Of a DNA stretch of 15,991 nt, positions 7,326-13,690 are shown in pieces. How positions within the stretch are numbered: the stretch's first letter is position 1; each line of letters starts with the position of its first letter. The notes under the pieces were generated by a model. That model ran no database searches, was not told where the DNA came from, and worked only from the letters and a program-made list of their open reading frames with translations. Location: positions 1 to 15,991 of the forward strand of contig CAMAVV010000014.1 in the NCBI GenBank assembly GCA_945861815.1, read 5' to 3'. The stretch is from Thermoflexus hugenholtzii JAD2. GTDB lineage: Bacteria; Chloroflexota; Dehalococcoidia; SHYB01. A program made the position numbers and the translations under genes.

Positions 7326-7396
7326 GGCGGACAGAGTAGCACATGGGGCAACCCGCAAGGACGTGTCGCATACTTTCCCCTTCGAGCGCTTTGCCC

Positions 7397-7405
7397 TGGT
7401 ATCAT
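7397..7405 (+). promoter_or_regulatory. Extended -10 promoter of the enoyl-CoA hydratase gene
   Basis: TGG followed by TATCAT (7400-7405), 32 bases before the ATG at 7438. No clear -35 is seen. The element matches the other TGNTATNNT sites in the window. Confidence 0.45.
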
Positions 7406-7437
7406 TCGCGCCGACTCTTTATCGCGAGGAGGCAGCT

Positions 7438-8229
7438 ATGGCAGAAGGCGATGTTCTCTATGAAAAGCGCGGGCGCGTCGTCATCATCACCATGAACCGG
7501 CCCCAGCGCATGAACGCCCTCAGCGGCGGCATGCTCGACGAGCTGAACAAGGCGTGGACGCACTTTGCCGATGACGAAGACGCCTGGGTGGGCGTGCTGA
7601 CTGGCGCAGGCGACAAGGCCTTTAGCGCAGGGGCCGACCTGAAGGACATGGCAGAGGCCAACGCCTCCGGCAACAAGCCGAAGTCCCGAGGGCGCGGCAG
7701 CGTCGTCCCGCCCTCAACGCCTCGGGGCCTGGAGATCTACAAGCCGACGATTGCGGCGGTGAACGGCTATGCCTTGGCCGGCGGCTGGTGGATGGCCCAG
7801 GACTGCGACATGATCGTGGCCGACGAGACGGCACAGTTCGGCATCACGGAGACGCTGTGGAATCTCCCCGGCCCCTGGGCCGCCGACCTCACCAGCCGCA
7901 TCAGCATCCGCCATGCCATCGAGGCCACGGTCGTCCCGGAGCGCATTACCGCCCAACGCGCCAGAGAGATGGGATTCGTGAACTGGGTCGTGCCAAAGGG
8001 GAAGGCCCTGGAAAGAGCGTTGGAGATCGCGACCTCGATCGCCGAGCGGTGCGCCCCCGCCTGCACGCGCTCCTTCATCGAGATGTACTATCGCTGCCAC
8101 GGCAAGCCCGTTGCTGAAGCGCGCGCCTTGGGGATGCACATCCAGCGGCCGCTCATGACGATGGAGGACTCGAAGGAAGGCCCGCGCGCCTTCGCAGAGA
8201 AGCGCAAGCCGCAGTTCAAGAATCGCTAG
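7438..8229 (+). CDS. Enoyl-CoA hydratase/isomerase family (crotonase) protein
   Basis: 263 aa from ATG 7438 with GAGGAGG at 7426-7432; the open frame reaches back to 7318 but overlaps the divergent VOC gene. It is a crotonase-fold enzyme acting on acyl-CoA. FSAGADLKDM (62-71) and YALAGGWWMAQDCD (111-124) form the CoA pocket and oxyanion hole. E138 (GITETLWN) and E162 (HAIEAT) align with the two catalytic glutamates of enoyl-CoA hydratase. The oxyanion segment has AGGWWMA where GGGxELA is usual, and the loop after E138 has LPGPWAA instead of IPGAGG, so the substrate may differ from ordinary fatty-acid intermediates. A Ser/Arg/Pro-rich insert lies at about 77-95. Its stop is only 3 bp from the stop of the convergent acetyltransferase gene. 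The reaction is not certain. Confidence 0.9.
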   Translation: MAEGDVLYEKRGRVVIITMNRPQRMNALSGGMLDELNKAWTHFADDEDAWVGVLTGAGDKAFSAGADLKDMAEANASGNKPKSRGRGSVVPPSTPRGLEIYKPTIAAVNGYALAGGWWMAQDCDMIVADETAQFGITETLWNLPGPWAADLTSRISIRHAIEATVVPERITAQRAREMGFVNWVVPKGKALERALEIATSIAERCAPACTRSFIEMYYRCHGKPVAEARALGMHIQRPLMTMEDSKEGPRAFAEKRKPQFKNR

Positions 8230-8232
8230 GCG

Positions 8233-8703
8233 CTACGGCGTGTCCTTTTTCCAATAGTCTGGCGATTCTTTCATCGCAGGGTCTGGACGCTCCATGAAGC
8301 GCTCGGGGCGCTTGAGCGGAATAAACCCGAACTGTTTATAAAGGCCGTGGGCGTCCCTCGTCCCCAGCAGCCAGCGGCGAAAGCCTTGCAGCTCCGGATG
8401 CGTGACGATGACTTCCATCAACCACTTGCTGAGCCCTTTCCCGCGTTCCGGTGTCAGGACGAATACGTCTGCGATCCATGCGAAGGTGCCATAGTCAGTC
8501 ACAACGCGCGCAAAGCCGACTTGGCGCTCACCGTGGTAGACGCCGAAGGGCAGCGAGTTTTCGATGGAGCGCTGCACAACGTCGCGCGGCCTGCCGACAG
8601 CCCAATAGGACTCCATCGAGAGGAAGGTGTGGATAACGTCAAGATCAAGCTTTGCTCTATCGGTGCTGATGGTGTAGTCGCCGCGTTGCCAGGTGTCGCT
8701 CAT
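8233..8703 (-). CDS. GNAT-family N-acetyltransferase
   Basis: 156 aa. The acetyl-CoA pyrophosphate-binding motif is ERGKGLSKWLM (86-96), after the strand IADVFVL. The C-terminal part has the AHGLYKQFGFIPL block (118-130) with the tyrosine that often acts as general acid. The N-terminal segment DLDVIHTFLSMESYWAVGR (split across 20-38) belongs to a group of single-domain GNATs often annotated as YjgM- or Hpa2-like, from memory. The acceptor is unknown. It is 47 bp downstream of the YgfZ-like gene on the same strand and may be the last gene of the iscA-ygfZ unit. No ribosome site is evident before ATG 8703. It ends 3 bp from the convergent hydratase gene, leaving no room for a dedicated terminator. 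Confidence 0.9.
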   Translation of the reverse strand: MSDTWQRGDYTISTDRAKLDLDVIHTFLSMESYWAVGRPRDVVQRSIENSLPFGVYHGERQVGFARVVTDYGTFAWIADVFVLTPERGKGLSKWLMEVIVTHPELQGFRRWLLGTRDAHGLYKQFGFIPLKRPERFMERPDPAMKESPDYWKKDTP

Positions 8704-8750
8704 GGAAGATTACTGATTTTAGGTTGCTGAACGGGTAGTACGTCTGTCGA

Positions 8751-9761
8751 CTATAGCAAAAATGGCAGCGTCGTGACTTCGACTGTCTTTTCGCCCTGCT
8801 CCGTCTTTGCGACGAGCTTCGTGCCAGGGGTCGCATCGCCGGTGCGCACATAGGCCAGCGCGATCTGCTTGCTGAGGGACGGGCTATATGCGGATGACGT
8901 GATGACGCCCGTCTGCCGTTCGCCGGCGAAAAGCTTGTCCCCGTTCTGAGGCGGCTCCTCTTCGGGCAGATACAGGCCAACCAGGTGTCTTTGCACCTTT
9001 TGGTAGGTGTCCAGGCGCGCGATGACCTCCTGCCCGATGTAACATCCCTTCGAAAAGCTGATGTGGTGCTGAAAGCCGGCCTCCAGCGGGTTGAAGTTCT
9101 CGTCGTAGTCCTTATTGGGCATCGGCGCGCCGGCCTCGATGCGAAGGACGTTGCGAACACGCGGGCCGACGAGGTCTGCGCCGAAGATTTCGCCCTTTGC
9201 CAGTAGATAGTCCAGGGCTTTGGGCGTATCTTTACGTTGTCTTAGCACGATGTTGTAGCTTGCGCCGCCGCCAAAGGTTCCACCAATGATGATGAAGGCC
9301 TCCGGCCCGCCGACGTTGAGGGCCCGGTGGTGACAGCGCGGGAGTGAGGCGATCTCCGGCCCGGCCAGCGCCACTGCCAACTCTCCTGCCCTCGCCCCTG
9401 CGAAGGAGATCTGGCCCGTCTCGGCGGTGATGTCCGCCGTCTGCACGTCTTCCGTGATCGTGTACTTCTCGATCCACGCCATCGTCTTCCCCTGCACGCC
9501 AACCGTGGTGAAGAGGAAGAGATGATCGGGGAAGACGTGGACATTGATAACGTCGAGGATGCGGCCCTTTTCGTTGGTGAGGACTGCGCCTCTGCCCTCG
9601 CCTGGTTTAAGGTGTTTGATGTCTTGGGTGCAGAGCCTGTGTAAAAGGTCGAGGGCGTCTGCGCCGGTCATCTTGAGCCTGCCGATAATCGACAGGTCCA
9701 TGACGGCGACGCCCTTGCGAGAGACCCAGTATTCACGTTCTGTCTGTGCGTCGAGGGGCAT
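8751..9761 (-). CDS. ygfZ: Folate-binding YgfZ/IBA57-like protein (GcvT fold)
   Basis: 336 aa from ATG 9761, just where the family homology starts (EREYWVSRKGVAVMDLS). The open frame runs 64 codons further into the preceding gene and is not real there. The GcvT-like fold opens with a GRLKMTGADALDLLHRLCTQD region (split 27-36 and 37-47). The diagnostic YgfZ signature KGCYIGQE is complete at 238-245. YgfZ and mitochondrial IBA57 bind tetrahydrofolate and help A-type carriers mature or repair [4Fe-4S] proteins. True aminomethyltransferase GcvT lacks this signature, and no other glycine-cleavage genes are nearby. The next gene upstream, 82 bp away, is an IscA/ErpA protein, which matches the known partnership. 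A hairpin terminator lies in the gap, so its expression may be attenuated relative to iscA. Confidence 0.88.
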   Translation of the reverse strand: MPLDAQTEREYWVSRKGVAVMDLSIIGRLKMTGADALDLLHRLCTQDIKHLKPGEGRGAVLTNEKGRILDVINVHVFPDHLFLFTTVGVQGKTMAWIEKYTITEDVQTADITAETGQISFAGARAGELAVALAGPEIASLPRCHHRALNVGGPEAFIIIGGTFGGGASYNIVLRQRKDTPKALDYLLAKGEIFGADLVGPRVRNVLRIEAGAPMPNKDYDENFNPLEAGFQHHISFSKGCYIGQEVIARLDTYQKVQRHLVGLYLPEEEPPQNGDKLFAGERQTGVITSSAYSPSLSKQIALAYVRTGDATPGTKLVAKTEQGEKTVEVTTLPFLL

Positions 9762-9785
9762 CGTCTTCTCTTGTGTCTTCGCCTG

Positions 9786-9817
9786 AAAAATTACGGGGCC
9801 GGTCTCAGACCGGCCCC
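9786..9817 (-). terminator. Hairpin terminator between iscA and ygfZ
   Basis: A perfect 10-bp stem GGGGCCGGTC/GACCGGCCCC (9795-9804 with 9808-9817) has a three-base loop. Reading the minus strand it is followed, after GTAA, by TTTTT (9786-9790). It ends 25 bases before the ygfZ start, so it could terminate or attenuate transcription after iscA. Confidence 0.65.
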
Positions 9818-9843
9818 TGTGGAAAACCAGATTCTGATTTCTC

Positions 9844-10200
9844 TTACGCCGCGAAGGATGTGCCGCAGCCGCAGGTCTTCTTCGCGTTCGGGTTGGAGAA
9901 GACAAAGCCCTTGCCGTTGAGGCCGTCCGAGAAGTCCAGTTCGGTGCCGACAAGGTAGATGACGCTCTTCTTATCGATGTAAACCTTCACGCCATGCTGC
10001 TCGTAAATCTTGTCGCCCTCGCGATCCTTCGTCTCCATCGCCAGCTTATAGGTGAGGCCGGAACAGCCGCCACCCTGCACGGCGACGCGAACGCCGGTGT
10101 CCGACAGCTTTTCAGCTTGGGCAATCTTCCTAAGCTGCGTCGCGGCCTTTTCGCTGATGGCGACGGTGGGCGCTTCATGGGTTGTCTCTGTGGCCTGCAT
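9844..10200 (-). CDS. A-type iron-sulfur carrier (IscA/ErpA/HesB family)
   Basis: 118 aa from ATG 10200, with GGAG about seven bases upstream; the frame extends to a TTG at 10221 without support. It receives or transfers Fe-S clusters to apoproteins in the cytosol. All three ligand cysteines are present: C46 in GGGCSGLTY, and C110 and C112 in the terminal TCGCGTSF. ELDFSDGLNGKGFVFSNPNA (split 87-96 and 97-106) is the usual family block. Nothing decides between IscA, ErpA, SufA and HesB, so no symbol is given. No IscS, IscU or Suf genes are in the window. The YgfZ-like gene follows on the same strand. The promoter and an IscR-type palindrome upstream suggest Fe-S-responsive control. Confidence 0.95.
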   Translation of the reverse strand: MQATETTHEAPTVAISEKAATQLRKIAQAEKLSDTGVRVAVQGGGCSGLTYKLAMETKDREGDKIYEQHGVKVYIDKKSVIYLVGTELDFSDGLNGKGFVFSNPNAKKTCGCGTSFAA

Positions 10201-10237
10201 ATCGCACTCCAACCTAGGCAACAGGACGTTGCCGCTT

Positions 10238-10262
10238 AAAGTCGACCAATTTGGTCAACTAC
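10238..10262 (-). promoter_or_regulatory. IscR type-1-like operator at the iscA transcription start
   Basis: GTTGACCAA-A-TTGGTCGAC (minus strand) is an inverted repeat with 9-bp arms, one mismatch and a single central base (10241-10259). Over 25 positions it agrees at about 21-22 with the enteric IscR type-1 consensus as I recall it (ATASYYGAC, then the mirrored GTCRRSTAT). The T-to-C and A-to-G changes are symmetric and keep the palindrome. It covers roughly +2 to +26 of the predicted transcript, a repressor position. Confidence 0.6.
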
Positions 10263-10271
10263 CACCTATGT

Positions 10272-10301
10272 AGTATAGCTAGCTAGCCCATTTTCGGTCA
10301 A
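10272..10301 (-). promoter_or_regulatory. Promoter of the iscA-ygfZ unit
   Basis: On the minus strand, TTGACC (10296-10301) and TATACT (10272-10277) are separated by 18 bases. The hexamers match the sigma-70 consensus at five of six positions each. The start would fall near 10264, giving a leader of about 64 nt. Confidence 0.7.
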
Positions 10302-10374
10302 TAAGGCCTGCACCCGCATCTGTCCAATCTCTTTATCGAGGGTACTTCTTTGCCTTCCTGTCTGCTCAACCCAA

Positions 10375-10402
10375 ATCTGTGCAATCTGAGTAATCTGTGG
10401 CT
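10375..10402 (+). repeat. Dispersed intergenic repeat, copy B
   Basis: 28 nt, 23 of 28 identical to 2197-2224, again starting ATCTGTG and ending AATCTGTGG. It lies upstream of the tRNA-Cys promoter. Confidence 0.5.
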
Positions 10403-10423
10403 AAATCTTTCCGTCCCCTTTCA

Positions 10424-10453
10424 TTGCCAAGCCAGAAGCGGCTCTGGTATCCT
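10424..10453 (+). promoter_or_regulatory. Promoter of tRNA-Cys
   Basis: TTGCCA (10424-10429) and TATCCT (10448-10453) are 18 bases apart, with a TG extension at 10445-10446. The predicted start lies a few bases before the mature tRNA at 10463. Confidence 0.65.
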
Positions 10454-10462
10454 AACCAGAGT

Positions 10463-10538
10463 GGCGCCGTAGCCAAGCGGTTAAGGCGGGAGTCTGCAAA
10501 ACTCCTATGCAGCGGTTCAAATCCGCTCGGCGCCTCCA
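10463..10538 (+). tRNA. tRNA-Cys (anticodon GCA)
   Basis: 76 nt, all arms formed. Acceptor GGCGCCG pairs perfectly with CGGCGCC (10528-10534). The anticodon stem GGAGT/ACTCC encloses CTGCAAA with anticodon GCA at 10496-10498. The T stem AGCGG/CCGCT encloses TTCAAAT. The discriminator is T at 10535, the base expected for Cys identity, and CCA is encoded at 10536-10538. Confidence 0.97.
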
Positions 10539-10553
10539 CCTCGCGCTTCCCTG

Positions 10554-10586
10554 AAAAGGCCCGGCTCTTTGCTGGGCTTTTTCTTT
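10554..10586 (+). terminator. Terminator after tRNA-Cys
   Basis: AAAAGGCCCGGC and GCTGGGCTTTTT form a hairpin with one bulged G and a G:T pair, loop TCTTT, followed by a T-rich run. It begins 16 bases after the tRNA. Confidence 0.7.
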
Positions 10587-10700
10587 TCGCCCTGGCGCGT
10601 TAGCATAGCGGCCACCACCTGCGGAAGTCAGGCAAAGAGTTTTACCCCCTCTCTTTAGTTCTCTCCCACAAAGGGGAGAGAGGAAAGAAAAGAGATTTGC

Positions 10701-12101
10701 ATGCCAATTCAGTCAATCAATCCTGCCACCGAACAGGTCATCGCCACTTTTGAGGCGTTTACGCCGCAACAGATCGAGAATGCTTTGAACCGCGCCACCA
10801 AGACCTTTGCCGCCTGGCGCAGGACCTCCTTTGCCGAACGGGCGAAGCCGATGCGCGCCGCCGCTGTCTACCTTCGCGCCAACAAGACGCGCCTCGGGGC
10901 GCTGGCAACGGCGGAGATGGGGAAGACCATCGGCGAGGCTGAGGCGGAGGTCGAGAAGTGCGCCTGGAACTGCGACTTCTACGCCGAGAATGCCGAGGCA
11001 TTTCTGAAGCCCCGCCACATCGCCAGCACGGCGACGGAGAGCTATGTCCAGTACGAGCCGCTGGGGACGCTTCTCGCCATCATGCCCTGGAACTTCCCCT
11101 TCTGGCAGGCCTTTCGCGCCGCCTGCCCCGCCATGATGGCCGGCAACGCCGTCATCCTGAAGCACGCCTCCAACGTCTCTCAGTGCGCCCTCGCCATCGA
11201 GGAGGCCTTTCGCGCGGCAGGCTTCCCCGGTGGCCTCTTCCAAACGCTGCTCGTCCCTGGCGCTGCCATTGAGCCCCTCATCGGCGACGACCGTATCCAC
11301 GCCGTCACCATCACCGGCGCCGATAGCACAGGTTCGCGGGTGGCCGAGCTGAGCGGCAAGCATCTCAAAAAGACCGTCATGGAGCTTGGCGGCTCCGACC
11401 CGTTTATCGTTCTGCGGGACGCCGACCTGGAGCAGGCGGCGACCATCGGCGCGCGAGCGCGCAACCAAAACGCGGGCCAAAGCTGTATCGCCGCCAAGCG
11501 TTTCATCGTGGAAGAGGCCGCCGCCGCCGACTTTGAGCGCCTCTTCGTCAAGGCGGTGCGCGACCTGAAAGTTGGCGACCCGATGGATAGGACGGTGAAC
11601 GTCGGCCCCCTGGCGAGAGGCGACCTGCGCGACGAACTGGATAGCCAGGTGCGCCGCACGTTGGACGTCGGCGCCAAGCTATTGCTCGGCGGCAAGCCCA
11701 AGGCGGGCAAAGGCTTCTTTTACGAGCCGACGATTTTTACAAACGTCACCCCGAAGATGCCGGTCTTTAAGGAAGAGACCTTTGGCCCGGTAGCCGCCAT
11801 CATCAAGGCGAAGGACGCGCAGGAGGCCGTACGTCTTGCCAACGACTCTGTCTTTGGCCTGGGCGCCGCGCTCTGGACCAAGGACATCGCCCGCGCAAAG
11901 GAGCTGACGCGCCACATCGAGTCGGGGCAGGTCTTCATCAACGGCATGGTCGCCTCCGACCCGCGCCTTCCCTTCGGCGGTGTGAAGCGCAGCGGCTATG
12001 GCAGAGAGCTTTCCGATCTAGGTATCCGGGAGTTCGTCAATATCCAAACGGTGTGGATCGGCCCTGCAATTGCGCCTCCTCTCAAGATAGCGTCGGAGTA
12101 G
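10701..12101 (+). CDS. Succinate-semialdehyde dehydrogenase (Sad/YneI-like aldehyde dehydrogenase)
   Basis: 466 aa, full family length. It oxidises an aldehyde, most likely succinate semialdehyde, with NAD(P)+. Visible are PWNFPFWQ with N131, the cofactor lysine K154 (ILKHAS), VTITGADSTG (202-211) in the Rossmann domain, the general base E228 in MELGGSDPF, the nucleophile C262 in AGQSCIAAKRF, and the late EETFGPVAAI and PFGGVKRSGYGRELS motifs. The ILKHA, ELGGSDPF and NIQTVW segments match E. coli Sad (YneI) closely, as recalled. No GABA aminotransferase or other partner gene is nearby, so the pathway is open. ATG 10701 follows a purine-rich AGAGAGGAAAGAAAAGAG tract. It sits 162 bp after tRNA-Cys and is followed by a small gene after 87 bp. 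Confidence 0.9.
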   Translation: MPIQSINPATEQVIATFEAFTPQQIENALNRATKTFAAWRRTSFAERAKPMRAAAVYLRANKTRLGALATAEMGKTIGEAEAEVEKCAWNCDFYAENAEAFLKPRHIASTATESYVQYEPLGTLLAIMPWNFPFWQAFRAACPAMMAGNAVILKHASNVSQCALAIEEAFRAAGFPGGLFQTLLVPGAAIEPLIGDDRIHAVTITGADSTGSRVAELSGKHLKKTVMELGGSDPFIVLRDADLEQAATIGARARNQNAGQSCIAAKRFIVEEAAAADFERLFVKAVRDLKVGDPMDRTVNVGPLARGDLRDELDSQVRRTLDVGAKLLLGGKPKAGKGFFYEPTIFTNVTPKMPVFKEETFGPVAAIIKAKDAQEAVRLANDSVFGLGAALWTKDIARAKELTRHIESGQVFINGMVASDPRLPFGGVKRSGYGRELSDLGIREFVNIQTVWIGPAIAPPLKIASE

Positions 12102-12120
12102 CAGGCTACCAGGCTAGCGC

Positions 12121-12171
12121 GTTTCGGTGTATATTGTTTCGGTGCCAAACGTTTCGGAGGCGCAAGTTTCG
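12121..12171 (+). repeat. Four GTTTCG(G) direct repeats at exact 15-bp spacing
   Basis: GTTTCGG begins at 12121, 12136 and 12151, and GTTTCG at 12166, each exactly 15 bp apart. The 8-9 bases between them are not conserved. A -10-like TATATT (12130-12135) lies in the first spacer, and the ribosome site of the next gene (AAGGAGA, 12174-12180) follows the last copy. It looks like a phased protein-binding array. Confidence 0.65.
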
Positions 12172-12188
12172 TCAAGGAGACTCGGTTC

Positions 12189-12389
12189 ATGTCTGACAGC
12201 ACTACCCGTCCTGTTGAAGTCGTGGTGACCTGCAAAGAGTGCACGTTCCAGCATAAGAAAACCATTGACGTTGAGCCCCATATGATTCTCATCAAGGCCC
12301 GAGAGGTTGTGAACGAGGCGGGCGATAAGCACAAGCACGATGGGCGATCCGTCGGCTTCACCTACGTTGTGAACGAGACGACGAAGTAG
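12189..12389 (+). CDS. Small Cys/His-containing protein of unknown function
   Basis: 66 aa from ATG 12189, with AAGGAGA ending nine bases upstream. I do not recognise the family. It has a CKEC knuckle (C15-x2-C18), H22 shortly after and an HKH group near residue 48-50, a layout that could bind one zinc ion. Strand-like segments (VEVVVTCKEC, RSVGFTYVVNE) flank a helical middle (HMILIKAREVVNEAGD). No signal peptide or membrane segment is present. It has its own terminator and an unusual phased repeat array in its upstream region, so it is probably an independently regulated gene. The frame is open back to the preceding stop with no other start codon, which supports ATG 12189. Reality as a gene is well supported by the ribosome site and terminator; function is unknown. 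Confidence 0.75.
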   Translation: MSDSTTRPVEVVVTCKECTFQHKKTIDVEPHMILIKAREVVNEAGDKHKHDGRSVGFTYVVNETTK

Positions 12390-12413
12390 CTCTTCTTCCC
12401 CGGCAGATTGTGT

Positions 12414-12448
12414 AAAAGGCCCTTTGGTGACGTGCCAGAGGGCCTTTT
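12414..12448 (+). terminator. Terminator of the 66-aa protein gene
   Basis: AAAAGGCCCT pairs perfectly with AGGGCCTTTT, with an inner TGG/CCA extension, ending in TTTTG. It starts 25 bases after the stop. The symmetric A and T runs could let it work from both strands. Confidence 0.85.
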
Positions 12449-12479
12449 GTTATCCTTGGAGCATCCCGGAGGATGCAGC

Positions 12480-13313
12480 ATGTTCTCTCTCGAAGGCAAA
12501 ACAGTGGTCGTTACCGGCGGCGGGCGCGGCATCGGCAAAGGCATCAGCCTCTGCATGGCCAAGGCTGGCGCAGATGTTGTTGTGGCTGGGCGCACGCTTG
12601 AACTGCTAAAGGCCGTTGCCCAAGAGATAGAAAAGATGGGGCGCAAGGCCGTTGCGGTCCAGGCCGATATCACCAAGCCTGACGACATCCAGCGAATCGT
12701 TCACGATGCCACCCACGCCTTCGGCAACATCGACTGTTGGGTGAACAACGCCGGCAGCGCCGACCCCAAGGACGTTGGGGCGCTGATGGACTTGAGGCCT
12801 GACCAGTGGGATCGAGTCGTTGACTTGAACATGAAGTGGACCTTCTTCGCCGCCCAAGCCGCCGCGCGCGCCATGACCAAGGGCGGCTCCATCATCAACA
12901 TCACCTCGCGCAGCGGCTCGCAGCCGAACCCCATGACGGGCCAGTACGGCGCGGCCAAGGCGGGCATCGAGAACCTGACGGCGACGATGGCCGTCGAGTG
13001 GGGGCACCTGGGCATCCGCGTCAACTCCGTCGCGCCGGGTGTGGTGCTGACGGAGACCTTTACCGCGCCAGGGGGCACACTGAGCAAGCCGAGCCGCATC
13101 CAGCGTCAGATCGAGACGATACCCCTCCGTCGCCTTGGCGCTGTCGAGGACGTCGGCAACGTCTGCGTCTTCCTCGCCTCCGACGAGGCCTCGTGGATCA
13201 CCGGCGAGGTGATTCAGCTGACAGGAGGCAGTCGCATCCCCGTCGGCCTCTTAACCTACCTGCACCACGTCAACGAGCGGCTATCGGGCGACGGGAAGAA
13301 ACCGGAACGGTAG
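12480..13313 (+). CDS. Short-chain dehydrogenase/reductase (SDR)
   Basis: 277 aa from ATG 12480 with GGAGGA at 12468-12473; the open frame extends back to 12408 through the preceding terminator and is not used. Classical SDR features are complete: cofactor motif TGGGRGIG (12-19), NNAG (89-92), N117, catalytic serine in NITSRSGS (S143 region), Y156-x3-K160 in QYGAAKAG, and the VNSVAPGVV segment after it. LASDEASWITGEVIQLTGG (split 240-249 and 250-258) is the usual C-terminal block of FabG-like oxidoreductases. R38 after the second strand (VAGRTLE) favours NADPH. The last 20 residues (about HHVNERLSGDGKKPER) extend past the family end. The substrate is unknown. It is immediately followed, 18 bp on, by an insertion sequence. 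Confidence 0.92.
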   Translation: MFSLEGKTVVVTGGGRGIGKGISLCMAKAGADVVVAGRTLELLKAVAQEIEKMGRKAVAVQADITKPDDIQRIVHDATHAFGNIDCWVNNAGSADPKDVGALMDLRPDQWDRVVDLNMKWTFFAAQAAARAMTKGGSIINITSRSGSQPNPMTGQYGAAKAGIENLTATMAVEWGHLGIRVNSVAPGVVLTETFTAPGGTLSKPSRIQRQIETIPLRRLGAVEDVGNVCVFLASDEASWITGEVIQLTGGSRIPVGLLTYLHHVNERLSGDGKKPER

Positions 13314-13331
13314 GGGCGAGGGTCGCGCGCC

Positions 13332-13379
13332 TGACGTCTCCCCCGAAAACAGGTCCGTGGATAATTGGAGTCCTCCGGG
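13332..13379 (+). repeat. Left terminal inverted repeat of the IS
   Basis: It begins TGACGTCTCCCCC and shares AGGTCC, GGAT and TGGAGTCCT blocks in order with the reverse complement of 14491-14538, with a one-base gap. Confidence 0.9.
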
Positions 13380-13403
13380 CAAACACAAGGAGGACGACCA
13401 GTC

Positions 13404-13670
13404 ATGCGAAAGGGCAGGTTTTCGGAAGAAAAGATCATTGGGATGCTCAAAGAGGCCGAAGCTGGAGCGGAGACCGGCGAGCTCTGCCGGCGGTACGGCG
13501 TGTCCCCCACGACCTTCTACAACTGGAAGGCCAGGTTCGGGGGCCTGGAAGTCAATGAGGCACGGCGCCTGCGACAGCTTGAGGACGAGAACCGTAAGCT
13601 GAAGCAACTCCTGGCAGAGGCAGCTTTGGACAATCACGTGCTGCGGGACCTCCTACGAAAAAACTCCTAG
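13404..13670 (+). CDS. IS3-family transposase OrfA
   Basis: 88 aa from ATG 13404, with AAGGAGG at 13387-13393; an upstream TTG frame start lies in the terminal repeat. It contains the DNA-binding helix-turn-helix of the IS3/IS911 type: RFSEEKIIGMLKEAEAG (5-21), then TGELCRRYGVSPTTFYNWKARFGG (split 23-34 and 35-46). A leucine-rich coiled coil follows (RRLRQLEDENRKLKQLLAEA, 54-73), used for OrfA/OrfAB dimerisation. The sequence pattern is closest, from memory, to IS407-group OrfA. The frame ends at TAG 13668, right after the slippery run, so most ribosomes make OrfA alone. A minority should shift to give OrfAB of about 368 aa. Confidence 0.95.
   Translation: MRKGRFSEEKIIGMLKEAEAGAETGELCRRYGVSPTTFYNWKARFGGLEVNEARRLRQLEDENRKLKQLLAEAALDNHVLRDLLRKNS
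13658..13664 (+). promoter_or_regulatory. Programmed -1 frameshift site A-AAA-AAC
   Basis: The heptamer is in the correct phase in orfA: CGA, AAA, AAC. Slippage places the ribosome in the orfB frame, which is open from before this point to 14509. The orfA stop follows four bases later. It joins the two proteins as RKN-LLEPAAQREVV. Confidence 0.85.
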
Positions 13671-13690
13671 AGCCTGCGGCGCAGCGGGAA

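Noticed and set aside
8751..9761. GcvT aminomethyltransferase of glycine cleavage
   Set aside because: The complete KGCYIGQE signature and iscA neighbour indicate YgfZ; no gcvH or gcvP is nearby.
9762..9953. N-terminal 64-residue extension of the YgfZ-like protein
   Set aside because: It overlaps the iscA end and the terminator hairpin, is Arg/Ser/Pro-rich and has no homology; ATG 9761 fits the family start.
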